From contig JBGASU010000001.1 in the NCBI GenBank assembly GCA_044229535.1, positions 868,001-932,000 of the forward strand: a DNA stretch of 64,000 nt, in the 5' to 3' direction. This DNA is from CAZLFQ01 sp044229535. GTDB taxonomy: Bacteria; Pseudomonadota; Alphaproteobacteria; Rickettsiales; Midichloriaceae. Positions 53,225 to 61,332 of the stretch are shown one piece after another. The notes under the pieces are model-generated. The model did not search any database, had not been told where the DNA came from, and worked only from the letters and a program-made list of their open reading frames with translations. Position 1 is the stretch's first letter. Every line of letters begins with the position of its first letter. The position numbers and the translations under genes are program-made.

Positions 53225-54454
53225 ATGAAGAGAATACTACTTCCTATTTTACTTACTATAACATCTAATGCCATTGCCGCAGAAGCACCAAAAGTGAAGT
53301 TAGGGGGAAGTATAGATACACAAGTTGGTTATAGAAATCAAAAATCTCCTTACAATACAATTCAAGACAATTCCTCTGCAGCGCCAAACAGAGGAAGCAA
53401 GCTACATTCTGGGACGATTGTTAATGATACAAGAATAAATGTGAATGTTGATGGCAGTCATAATGGTCTAAAATACGGCGGTATAATCAAATTATTTGCC
53501 GACACATCTGCCAGCCCATCTGGAAATACAAATAATGCTGACAAAGTCTCAGTTTATTTAGAAAGCAATTTCGGAAAGTTCGAAGCTGGGAGTGCCAAAA
53601 GCGCTTCTCATAACATGATGATATCGGGCAAAGATGTTGCAAAAGCAACAGGCGGATATGATGGAACAACTTATTACTGGTATAATAATTTTGTTATAAA
53701 TAACATCAATGATTTGAGTAAAAATACAAAAGTAGGGCAACACTTCCTTATCAATGCTGGCTTACCTACTTACTGTAAATGCAAATCTGCCGCTAACAAA
53801 ATTGTGTACTACACTCCTAAATTTAATGGCTTACAACTTGGCTTAAGTTACATCCCTGACGCCTCACTCAGGGGCACTTTATCTGAAACACATAAAACCA
53901 GTACCGACTCTGGCAGCGACTTTAAAAACGTGTGGGATGCTTCAGTTCGCTATGATGGAAAAATTCAAGATGTAGCATATGGATTATCCCTTTCAGGAGA
54001 AGCAGGCAAAGCTAAGAGAGGAAACAATAAGCCTGCTAGAGAGGACATGAAAGCCTTGGTAGCTGGTGGTAAACTAGCATATAAAGGTGTTGCACTCACA
54101 GCATCTTATGCAGATTGGCTAAAAACTGGACGTCCGAAAGACAAATTAGCTGGAGCAAAATTTGGTTCTAAACACTGGACTGCGGGCGTTGGTTATGACT
54201 ATGAAAAATTTGGTGTCAGCCTTACTTATATGAAATCGTTAAACGCAAACGCCTTTATCAATGAAGCATCTACAAAGGCAGATCAAGATATCTCTTATAA
54301 TAAATATGAAATCGTTTCTTTTGGAACAGACTATAAATTAGTCACAGGTGTGATTACTTATGCTGAAGTATCTCGATTCAAGTTTGAAAGAGCAAAGTCT
54401 GTGTTTAATAATAGAGGAACTGTAGTTTTGGCTGGAACAAAGATAAACTTCTAA
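53225..54454 (+). CDS. Outer-membrane porin (paralogue 2)
   Basis: 409 residues, well over half identical by eye to the preceding porin over its whole length, including APKVKLGG after the signal peptide, HNGLKYGG, IKLFADTSAS, the CKC loop (TYCKCKSAANK) and the terminal Phe (GTVVLAGTKINF). A tandem duplication with its own -10 element and separated from copy 1 by a strong terminator, so the two can be expressed independently. The stop overlaps by 4 nt that of the convergent tsaB. Confidence 0.88.
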   Translation: MKRILLPILLTITSNAIAAEAPKVKLGGSIDTQVGYRNQKSPYNTIQDNSSAAPNRGSKLHSGTIVNDTRINVNVDGSHNGLKYGGIIKLFADTSASPSGNTNNADKVSVYLESNFGKFEAGSAKSASHNMMISGKDVAKATGGYDGTTYYWYNNFVINNINDLSKNTKVGQHFLINAGLPTYCKCKSAANKIVYYTPKFNGLQLGLSYIPDASLRGTLSETHKTSTDSGSDFKNVWDASVRYDGKIQDVAYGLSLSGEAGKAKRGNNKPAREDMKALVAGGKLAYKGVALTASYADWLKTGRPKDKLAGAKFGSKHWTAGVGYDYEKFGVSLTYMKSLNANAFINEASTKADQDISYNKYEIVSFGTDYKLVTGVITYAEVSRFKFERAKSVFNNRGTVVLAGTKINF

Positions 54455-55062
54455 AACAAGTTTTCTTGCTTTTTCTTCTCTACTGCATCTGATTCCCTTA
54501 TATACAAAGGTTTCAGTTCGGTGTTATTTAACCTATTTTCACGAATTCTTTTATAAGCAGCAACAGCTAGTAGTTTGGCATCAGGAAGTTCTTTGCTGCC
54601 CATAGCGCCAATTATTTTTATTCCTTCAGCAAATTTAAGTGCTGATTCTTGATCCATTAGTTTGATTTCAGATGTTGGGATGTTATCAACAAACGTTTGG
54701 CAATAATATTGCGCCCTACCTGCATCTAAGCAAACCATCACGTTCCTCTCACTAGATATATAGCTCATACATTCAAGTGTAGATATGCCTAACACATTCT
54801 TTTTTAATGTTTGATTCACACCCTGAATAGCTGCTATTCCTATTCGTATGCCTGTAAAACTACCTGGACCAACTGTACAAACAAAATAGTCTAGATCATC
54901 ATATTTCAACCCACAACTACCTAACGCTTCCTCAATCATGGGCACAGCAAGCTCTGCTTGGCGATGCGGAGTTTCTTCAATTAAATATTTTACACAGTTT
55001 TCATCTTTAAAAATTGCGACACTGCACCTGCCACAACAAGTATCTAAGCTTAAAATTATCAT
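54451..55062 (-). CDS. tsaB: tRNA threonylcarbamoyladenosine biosynthesis protein TsaB
   Basis: 203 residues, ASKHA-fold subunit. MIILSLDTCCGRCSVAIFKD at the start, then LDYFVCTVGPGSFTGIRIGIAAIQG, the diagnostic TsaB motif (split: VGPGSFTGIRIGIA). With TsaD and TsaE it makes t6A37 on ANN-decoding tRNAs; those partners are not in the window. The C terminus has PLYIRESDA. Start overlaps the stop of the upstream PfkB gene by 4 nt (ATGA). Confidence 0.93.
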   Translation of the reverse strand: MIILSLDTCCGRCSVAIFKDENCVKYLIEETPHRQAELAVPMIEEALGSCGLKYDDLDYFVCTVGPGSFTGIRIGIAAIQGVNQTLKKNVLGISTLECMSYISSERNVMVCLDAGRAQYYCQTFVDNIPTSEIKLMDQESALKFAEGIKIIGAMGSKELPDAKLLAVAAYKRIRENRLNNTELKPLYIRESDAVEKKKQENLF

Positions 55063-56126
55063 AGTATTTCAGAAAGTTTTCCTTTAGGTCTCGCACCAAT
55101 TTGTTGTATAATATACGCAGCTGCTTTCGCACCAATTTCACCCGATTCTTCTAGAGTTTTACCACCAACATAGCCATATAAAAAACCTGCTGTGAAGGCA
55201 TCTCCAGCGCCAGTCGTATCCACCACTTTTTCTTGAGATACTTTAGTTGGCACATGAATAACTTTTTCTCCACGGATTATATAAGCTCCATTGGCACTTG
55301 CCGTCATTATAACTACTTTGTTTAACTCTTGGAATTTTTTTATAGCACCATCAATAGAAGATATTTTAAATAAAGCGAATGCTTCTTTTTCATTACAAAA
55401 AACCAAATCAACATTTTTGACTAAATCTAGAAATTGCTCACGATATTTATTAACATATAGAGCATCATGTAACGCGAATGCTCTTTGTGCCCCAACCCTC
55501 TTTGCAGTATTAAAAGCTCTTAATGTCGCTTTTGTTTTTTTGCCATCATTATCCCAAATTCCACCTTCTATATATACAATTTTATAGTCTTTAATTTGGT
55601 GGTATTTAATATCAGTCTGCCCAAATTCTTCAGCTATACCGCTATAGGTTAGCATAGTACGCTCGCCATCTGGGGTAACAAAAATAAGATTTCTTGCAGT
55701 TCTAAAATTATCTGTTTTCGGCTGGTTTATTGCTACTACACCAAAGTCTTCTAGGCTTTTATTGAACATCACACCCAAGTCATCATCAGCTACAATTGTA
55801 TTGAACGCTGATTTACCCCCTAAGCTTGACAGGTCTACCATAACGTTTGCCGCGCTATCGCCTGCAATAATCTCGCTATTTTTCATTTTAGATTGCAGAT
55901 CATTTACTGTTTTTTCATCAATATAAATCATCTCGCCTTTTTTTACATTATAGGGTACTGAAAGGAATCTTTTAAAATCTTCTTCAGAGACGCGTGTGAT
56001 TACATCGATAGTAGCAGTCCCTATACCAAACACATCAAATTTTTTATTTGTGTCTAGGTTGCTTTGTATTGCTAATGCTAAATTTAAATTGAATATTAGG
56101 CTAAGTATTAAAATTAAAAATCTCAT
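55059..56126 (-). CDS. PfkB family sugar/adenosine kinase with signal-like N terminus
   Basis: 355 residues. The ribokinase fold is clear: DVFGIGTATIDVITRVSEEDF, GGKSAFNTIVADDDLG, YSGIAEEFG, and the C-terminal anion hole and catalytic base VDTTGAGDAFTAGFLYG. The overall pattern is closest to adenosine-kinase-like PfkB proteins. Unusually the only available ATG adds MRFLILILSLIFNLNLALA before the enzyme, which looks like a cleavable signal peptide; I found no alternative ATG, GTG or TTG between it and the fold. Operon with tsaB. Confidence 0.88.
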   Translation of the reverse strand: MRFLILILSLIFNLNLALAIQSNLDTNKKFDVFGIGTATIDVITRVSEEDFKRFLSVPYNVKKGEMIYIDEKTVNDLQSKMKNSEIIAGDSAANVMVDLSSLGGKSAFNTIVADDDLGVMFNKSLEDFGVVAINQPKTDNFRTARNLIFVTPDGERTMLTYSGIAEEFGQTDIKYHQIKDYKIVYIEGGIWDNDGKKTKATLRAFNTAKRVGAQRAFALHDALYVNKYREQFLDLVKNVDLVFCNEKEAFALFKISSIDGAIKKFQELNKVVIMTASANGAYIIRGEKVIHVPTKVSQEKVVDTTGAGDAFTAGFLYGYVGGKTLEESGEIGAKAAAYIIQQIGARPKGKLSEIL

Positions 56127-56229
56127 ACCTGAAGAATAAAATTGCGCAGACTACTATTTGATACGCAAAATTAAGCATACCGCAAGCTTAAAAATAAAAA
56201 AATGCATTAAAAAATATTTGACAAAAGTA

Positions 56230-56841
56230 TTAAATTTTTAGATCAGTCTTGGAATTGGCTTGATTTAATGACTTAAGCTCTTCATTTATCATTTTTTTGT
56301 CAATATAAGCTGCTAGCTTCTCTATTATTTTATCCATCATAATGCTATTTTTTGCATTTACAGGAAGCTTTTTCTGCAACTCAATAAAATCGAACCTCAG
56401 AAGTTGTAATAACCTTATCTCTTCTTTTGAAGTATTATCATAATTTATATGAAAGTTCTGATTTGCCGAAATTCTCAATAAGGACTGTAATTTAGCTAAA
56501 ACAATATTCTGATCAATAGTTTTGCTTATATAATCAGCCGCTCCAGCAACCAGATATTGTAACGCAACCGCGTTATTTTGCCCATCTCCCAGAACTATAA
56601 CAGGGGTTGTACGATCTAATATTCTTTTCTCTCTCGTTACTCGTAAAAATTCTATACACGTCTTATTTCCTATTTTTTCGGCACACAGCACAGCATCGAT
56701 TTGAATTGGGTTACTTTTCAGCTCTTCTATTGCTAAATCAAAGTTTTTACAGTGGCTGACTTCAAAATCTTCATGCTTTAGGGTTTTGATAACTTTTTTA
56801 GAGACCAAAGTCAAAAAATCTATATATACTATGCTTTTCAT
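56230..56841 (-). CDS. Degenerate response-regulator receiver protein
   Basis: 203 residues. The first ~120 look like a CheY-type receiver (IVYIDFLTLVSKKVI; TTPVIVLGDGQNN; AGAADYISKTID with the conserved Lys107), but the acidic pair is reduced to one Asp (Asp8) and the phospho-acceptor position reads DAVLCAE, with no Asp where DxxLLD is expected. It should therefore not be phosphorylated in the usual way. The C-terminal ~80 residues are helical and unrecognised. Divergent from dnaK; no kinase nearby. Confidence 0.7.
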   Translation of the reverse strand: MKSIVYIDFLTLVSKKVIKTLKHEDFEVSHCKNFDLAIEELKSNPIQIDAVLCAEKIGNKTCIEFLRVTREKRILDRTTPVIVLGDGQNNAVALQYLVAGAADYISKTIDQNIVLAKLQSLLRISANQNFHINYDNTSKEEIRLLQLLRFDFIELQKKLPVNAKNSIMMDKIIEKLAAYIDKKMINEELKSLNQANSKTDLKI

Positions 56842-56918
56842 ATACTTACCAACATACCGTCACAACCTCTAGTCTACTTAGACAACCTTGAGTTGTAAAG
56901 ATATTTTATTAACAACCC

Positions 56919-56948
56919 CTTGGAATATGGTTGCCAATACACTATATA
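56919..56948 (+). promoter_or_regulatory. Possible heat-shock-type promoter of dnaK
   Basis: CTTGGA (56919-56924) and CTATATA (56942-56948) with 17 bp between resemble the alphaproteobacterial RpoH pattern (CTTG then C-TAT-rich). TATTAT at 56962-56967 is an alternative -10 for a housekeeping promoter. Tentative. Confidence 0.35.
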
Positions 56949-56982
56949 GACATTGAAAAAGTATTATAACTATAGAGGCAAA

Positions 56983-58920
56983 ATGGCTAAAAAAGAATAT
57001 GTAATAGGCATAGATTTGGGTACTACAAACTCTTGCGTTGCTGTAATGGAAGGCAAAGAACCCAAGGTTATTGCTAACTCAGAAGGGGTAAGAACCACCC
57101 CTTCTATCGTGGCTTTTACTGATAAAGATGAGAAATTGGTTGGGCAGCCCGCAAAAAGGCAAGCCGTTACCAACCCTCATAATACAATCTTTGCGGTAAA
57201 GAGATTTATCGGGCGTAAATATAAAGATAAAGAGACACAAGATATTGCTAAAAGGTCTCCTTATAAAGTAGTGGAAGCTAAAAATGGTGATGCGTGGGTT
57301 GAAGCTAGAGATGAAAAATACGCACCAAGCCAAATTAGTGCGTTTATATTGCAAAAAATGAAAGAGACAGCTGAAGACTTTTTGGGTGAAAAAGTGACAA
57401 AAGCAGTTATCACTGTTCCTGCATATTTCAACGATTCACAACGCCAAGCTACAAAAGATGCCGGTAAGATTGCTGGCCTTGATGTCTTAAGAATTATCAA
57501 CGAGCCAACTGCCGCTGCCCTTGCTTATGGGTTAGATAAAACAAAAGCAAAGACAATCGCAGTTTATGATTTAGGTGGCGGTACATTTGACGTGTCAGTT
57601 CTTGAGATTGGTGACGGTGTATTCGAAGTAAAATCAACCAACGGTGATACATATCTTGGTGGTGAAGATTTTGACTTAAGAGTTCTTGATTACTTATGTG
57701 GCGAATTCAAAAAAGAACATGGAATGGATATCAGCAAAGATCCATTGGCGTTGCAAAGAATTAAAGAAGCGGCAGAGCGCGCAAAAATTGAACTCTCAAG
57801 TTCAATGGAAACTGAGATCAATCTACCGTACATTACAGCAGATGCATCAGGACCAAAGCACATGCTTGTGAAACTATCACGTGCAAAATTGGAAAGCCTT
57901 GTTGCTGATTTAGTTCAAAAAACTATAGAGCCATGTAAACAAGCATTAAAGGATGCCGGCCTTTCTGCTAGTGAGATTGATGAAGTTGTACTAGTTGGTG
58001 GTATGACTCGTATGCCAAAAGTTATCGAGATCGTAAAAGAAATTTTCGGTAAAGAGCCACACAAAGGTGTAAATCCAGATGAGGTTGTTGCAATTGGTGC
58101 TGCTGTTCAGGGCGGCGTATTGACTGGCGATGTTACCGACGTATTGCTACTCGATGTAACTCCACTTTCAATTGGTATTGAAACTTTAGGAGGTGTATTT
58201 ACCCCACTTATTGAAAGAAACACCACAATCCCAACCAAGAAAAGCCAAGTATTCTCTACTGCCGAAGATAATCAACATGCAGTTACAATTCGTGTGTTCC
58301 AAGGCGAAAGAAAAATGGCCGCAGATAACAAGCTACTAGGCCAATTCAATCTTGAGGGTATTCCGCCCGCAAGACGTGGTATGCCACAGATTGAAGTTAC
58401 ATTCGACGTTGATGCTAATGGTATTATGCACGTTTCTGCGAAAGATAAGTCAACAGGTAAAGAGCAGAAGATCACAATTCAATCTTCTGGTGGTTTAACT
58501 GAAAAAGAAATTGAGCAAATGGTTCGTGATGCTGAAGCTAATGCAAAAGAAGATGAAGCTAAAAAAGAGTTTATAGAGAGTAAAAATAAGGCCGAAGGCA
58601 TGATTTACTCTACTGAACAAAGCTTGAGTGAATATGGCGACAAAATTTCTGCTGAAGATAAAGCTGAAGTTGAGTCGGCTCTTAATGACTTGAAAGAGGC
58701 TGTGAAAGGTACAGACAAGTCTGACATAGATTCAAAAACAGAAGCTCTAACTAAAGCATCAATGAAAATTGGTGAAGCTATGTATAAAGCTCAGCAAGAA
58801 TCTGCAAATAGTAATGCAACTGAATCGAGTGAATCCGATGGCTCTGCTGATGAAAAAGTAGTAGACGCAGACTTCGAAGAAGTGAAGGATGACGAGGGCA
58901 ATAAGCGCGCCAAAAAATAA
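56983..58920 (+). CDS. dnaK: Chaperone protein DnaK (Hsp70)
   Basis: 645 residues from the ATG at 56983 (GAGG at 56975-56978), preferred over an in-frame ATG 30 nt upstream because the protein then begins MAKKEYVIGIDLGTTNSCVAV, the universal DnaK start. ATPase-domain motifs IAVYDLGGGTFDVSVLEIG and VVLVGGMTRMPKV, the substrate-binding domain, and the C-terminal VVDADFEEVKDD are all present. Followed by a strong terminator. grpE and dnaJ are not adjacent. Confidence 0.99.
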   Translation: MAKKEYVIGIDLGTTNSCVAVMEGKEPKVIANSEGVRTTPSIVAFTDKDEKLVGQPAKRQAVTNPHNTIFAVKRFIGRKYKDKETQDIAKRSPYKVVEAKNGDAWVEARDEKYAPSQISAFILQKMKETAEDFLGEKVTKAVITVPAYFNDSQRQATKDAGKIAGLDVLRIINEPTAAALAYGLDKTKAKTIAVYDLGGGTFDVSVLEIGDGVFEVKSTNGDTYLGGEDFDLRVLDYLCGEFKKEHGMDISKDPLALQRIKEAAERAKIELSSSMETEINLPYITADASGPKHMLVKLSRAKLESLVADLVQKTIEPCKQALKDAGLSASEIDEVVLVGGMTRMPKVIEIVKEIFGKEPHKGVNPDEVVAIGAAVQGGVLTGDVTDVLLLDVTPLSIGIETLGGVFTPLIERNTTIPTKKSQVFSTAEDNQHAVTIRVFQGERKMAADNKLLGQFNLEGIPPARRGMPQIEVTFDVDANGIMHVSAKDKSTGKEQKITIQSSGGLTEKEIEQMVRDAEANAKEDEAKKEFIESKNKAEGMIYSTEQSLSEYGDKISAEDKAEVESALNDLKEAVKGTDKSDIDSKTEALTKASMKIGEAMYKAQQESANSNATESSESDGSADEKVVDADFEEVKDDEGNKRAKK

Positions 58921-58945
58921 TACATTTCAATTATTTTAATCAAAT

Positions 58946-58981
58946 AAAAAGCCGATCAATTTAATTTGGTCGGCTTTTTTT
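58946..58981 (+). terminator. Rho-independent terminator after dnaK
   Basis: AAAAAGCCGATCAA (58946-58959) pairs with TTGGTCGGCTTTTT (58966-58979) with one G-T pair, 6-nt loop, and T-run to 58981. Confidence 0.9.
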
Positions 58982-58998
58982 ATGTTATGCTTAAATAG

Positions 58999-59004
58999 TA
59001 TAAT
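58999..59004 (+). promoter_or_regulatory. -10 TATAAT and strong ribosome-binding site before the HExxH gene
   Basis: TATAAT at 58999-59004, 18 bp past the dnaK terminator, then GGAGGGGG at 59013-59020 just before the ATG at 59023. The Shine-Dalgarno match is unusually strong for this window. No clear -35 is seen. Confidence 0.5.
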
Positions 59005-59022
59005 TCATCAACGGAGGGGGAG

Positions 59023-60099
59023 ATGAATCATACTTTAAAACGCATCGAAACAGCACTCAACGAAGGTAAATTCAATCACGTAGACAAACTATTAAAAGAG
59101 CACGAAGGCTCAATAGATAACCTGAAAATCAAAAATAAGGAAGCTGCCGAATATATAAAAAACTATATAAAAAACTTCTTACCAGATTTTAGCTTAGTTA
59201 AGTCTAATCTTATAAAAACACTCAGTAATTTCTTAGATTATAATGAGATGCAGAAAATAATTATATTTTCTAGAGATGTAAATAGCTTAGCTTCTGAATC
59301 TAAAGTAAAAGCTTTGAAATGCTATTTAGAGAATAAAAATAATACTTCTTTTGATAAAGATCACCAATGTTTGAAAAAAATTTTAGGAGAGCCAGAGCAT
59401 ATTAATTTTAAAAGCGATGCTGCAGATATTCTTGCAGCATATTCAAAGTGCGAACCTGGAATTGACTGCACAGCTATAAAGAAGTCTTTTACCGTTCTAT
59501 ACAACACCAATCCAATAATAGCAAAAATCATGGACGTCAGTGCCAAGGCTTGCCAACAAGACAAGTGCCATCTCGTTTTCACAAACGATAAAAATTACTC
59601 GACTAAAAATGAATCAAGTCCCGATGTTGTTACATCTGGATACTACAATGGATATTCAGATATCTTCGTGAGCTCTGATCGTAGCAAATCTGATTTTTTA
59701 GGAATATTCGTACATGAACTGACACACTATGCGATGAATGTTATATATAAGAACTATTCCAACCCCTACCCTAATTTATTTAAATCTACTATCAATTATG
59801 GCTTGGGTAAGGAACTCCTTTCAACCAAAGATGAGTATAAAAGAATTGTCGACGCAGTAGAATATTTACTGACTCACAAACAACCTTATGGCTATGATCA
59901 AACCCATATATACACAGTGTTAAATGGACTAAAACAATGGTATAGCCCGAGAGATTATGATTGTGAACTGGTAGTGAGATACCCGCATATGATTGCATCG
60001 GAATACAACGAAAAAGATGTAAATTATTATCTCAAAGCACTTGAGATGTATTATAATTCACATCTAATTCCAGATATGGATCATTATTTGGTGGCTTGA
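59023..60099 (+). CDS. Putative zinc metalloprotease-like protein (HExxH), unknown family
   Basis: 358 residues. A helical, lysine-rich N-terminal half (HTLKRIETALNEGKFNHVDK) precedes a domain with GIFVHELTHYAMN, a zincin-type HExxH motif with His231, Glu232 and His235. A third metal ligand is not certain; Glu or His residues about 50-100 residues downstream are candidates. Paired cysteines occur (KCEPGIDCTAIKK; CQQDKC). No signal peptide. A soluble peptidase-like protein with no visible secretion signal, outside any known operon, and a strong ribosome-binding site could be a type IV effector; this is inference. Confidence 0.6.
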   Translation: MNHTLKRIETALNEGKFNHVDKLLKEHEGSIDNLKIKNKEAAEYIKNYIKNFLPDFSLVKSNLIKTLSNFLDYNEMQKIIIFSRDVNSLASESKVKALKCYLENKNNTSFDKDHQCLKKILGEPEHINFKSDAADILAAYSKCEPGIDCTAIKKSFTVLYNTNPIIAKIMDVSAKACQQDKCHLVFTNDKNYSTKNESSPDVVTSGYYNGYSDIFVSSDRSKSDFLGIFVHELTHYAMNVIYKNYSNPYPNLFKSTINYGLGKELLSTKDEYKRIVDAVEYLLTHKQPYGYDQTHIYTVLNGLKQWYSPRDYDCELVVRYPHMIASEYNEKDVNYYLKALEMYYNSHLIPDMDHYLVA

Positions 60100-60416
60100 G
60101 GGTTTGTAATGTCTATATGGCAATATTGACAACCAAATTCACAAAATAATTTTTGAAGACTATATTTTGGGGGCGGTATTTCAAAAATTATTTTGTTCAT
60201 ATCAACTGTGGCGAAGCCATCACATTATTCTTAAAGGGGCGCTTCGCGAAAGCGAAGTACTAAAGTTGGAGTGCAGAATCTGGGGTTTGGGGGCAAGGAT
60301 CCAACGACAACTTTAGGAATAAATGGTTTGCGCCAGCAAACTAAACCTAGACTTATTATTACTGACAAATTCATTTTCTCAGGGTTCAATAATGAAAAAC
60401 CTAATTTTAGTTAGAC
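60100..60416. other. Hairpin-rich intergenic region
   Basis: 317 bp without a full gene. In order it holds a perfect 16-bp inverted repeat CAAAATAATTTTTGAA (60142-60157) / TTCAAAAATTATTTTG (60180-60195); a perfect 6-bp stem CTTCGC-GAAA-GCGAAG (60242-60257); TAAAGTTG (60261-60268) paired with CAACTTTA (60308-60315), with GTTGGA / TCCAAC as an alternative; and GTTTGC-GCCA-GCAAAC (60326-60341). The block CTTAAAGGGGCGCTTCGCG (60230-60248) resembles the core of palindromic copy 2. Confidence 0.65.
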
Positions 60417-60448
60417 ATGAAATATTTTGTAAAGTTTGTACCTTATAA
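60392..60448 (+). pseudogene. Truncated histidine-phosphatase start overlapping the DUF2971 gene
   Basis: An 18-codon frame MKNLILVRHEIFCKVCTL. The first nine residues match the MKxLxLVRH start of SixA/phosphoglycerate-mutase-type histidine phosphatases, where RH is catalytic. AGGG at 60380-60383 is placed for this ATG rather than for the DUF2971 ATG at 60417. It may be the stump of a gene cut at codon 8, or a chance leader peptide. Confidence 0.35.
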
Positions 60449-61259
60449 TGCCAACACTCTTTCTTCGTTAATCAACAAGACCATAAAATTTTCAACAGTG
60501 TATGAGTTTAATGATGCAAATGAGTTGAATTATATTGCATCCACTCAAGTAGAAGCAAAAGACTTTAAAGCTATGTTAGATGACTTGGGCACGAGATGGG
60601 CACTTTTTGAAAATGCATTAAAGTCTTGTAGGCACGATAGAAAGTATATGAGTGAGTTTAAAGAAAAATTAAGTAAGTACTCTGGTGACATAAATATTTT
60701 TGATTGTAACGAGATGAGATCTTTAATTGCAAATCTAGCTTTCTCATCAGTAGGAATTTTTTGCACCTCACATATCGATGTTTTTTGTGATGACTCGGCA
60801 CAACTAATGTTTGCCCATTATGCTGATAATCTAAAAGGATTGGCGCTTATTTATAAGATAAACAACACTCTTATTAAAAAAATAGATTACAAAGAACCAA
60901 ACTCTGTAAGATCTTCATCAGGGTTTGCAGATAGAGCTTCAAAGTGGCTTGCTGGCGATTTTACTGACATTTCAGATTTCACCTCAAAATCAAAAAAGTG
61001 GGAATATGAAAAAGAATATCGAATTTTCAATAAGCCAGGTATCGCCTCTGCTGACAATTCAAGAGTTGAATTGAAGGCTATATTATATACGACCAGATTT
61101 GATCAAGATAACTTAAAAACATTAAAAACTATTAATGAAAAGATCTATAATTCCAATATTGAAATTAAAGAAATTTATAATAGTCACAGCCATTATGAAT
61201 TTAAGACTTTAGAACCTAAAAAGCGTGCTATTGAGTGGTTAAAAGAAATATGCAAGTAA
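60417..61259 (+). CDS. DUF2971 family protein
   Basis: 280 residues. FVPYNANTLSSLINKTIKFSTVYEFND at the N terminus (split: LINKTIKFSTVYEFND), VGIFCTSHIDVFCDDSAQLMFAHYADNLKGLAL, and KSKKWEYEKEYRIFNKPG are the pattern of DUF2971 (the first strand names the residue phrase SxxxxxLMWAHYADxHxG). The family is scattered in bacteria and phages and its biochemical function is unknown. It starts at ATG 60417, inside the phosphatase-like stump. Confidence 0.8.
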   Translation: MKYFVKFVPYNANTLSSLINKTIKFSTVYEFNDANELNYIASTQVEAKDFKAMLDDLGTRWALFENALKSCRHDRKYMSEFKEKLSKYSGDINIFDCNEMRSLIANLAFSSVGIFCTSHIDVFCDDSAQLMFAHYADNLKGLALIYKINNTLIKKIDYKEPNSVRSSSGFADRASKWLAGDFTDISDFTSKSKKWEYEKEYRIFNKPGIASADNSRVELKAILYTTRFDQDNLKTLKTINEKIYNSNIEIKEIYNSHSHYEFKTLEPKKRAIEWLKEICK

Positions 61260-61332
61260 TGCACGCACTGAATTTAATGAGTTAGAACCATCAAAATTTG
61301 ACAAATCCTCAATTGCTATGTAGATATTTCTC

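Noticed and set aside
56953..56982. Ten-codon N-terminal extension of dnaK
   Set aside because: The universal DnaK start MAKK and the GAGG ribosome-binding site both point to 56983.
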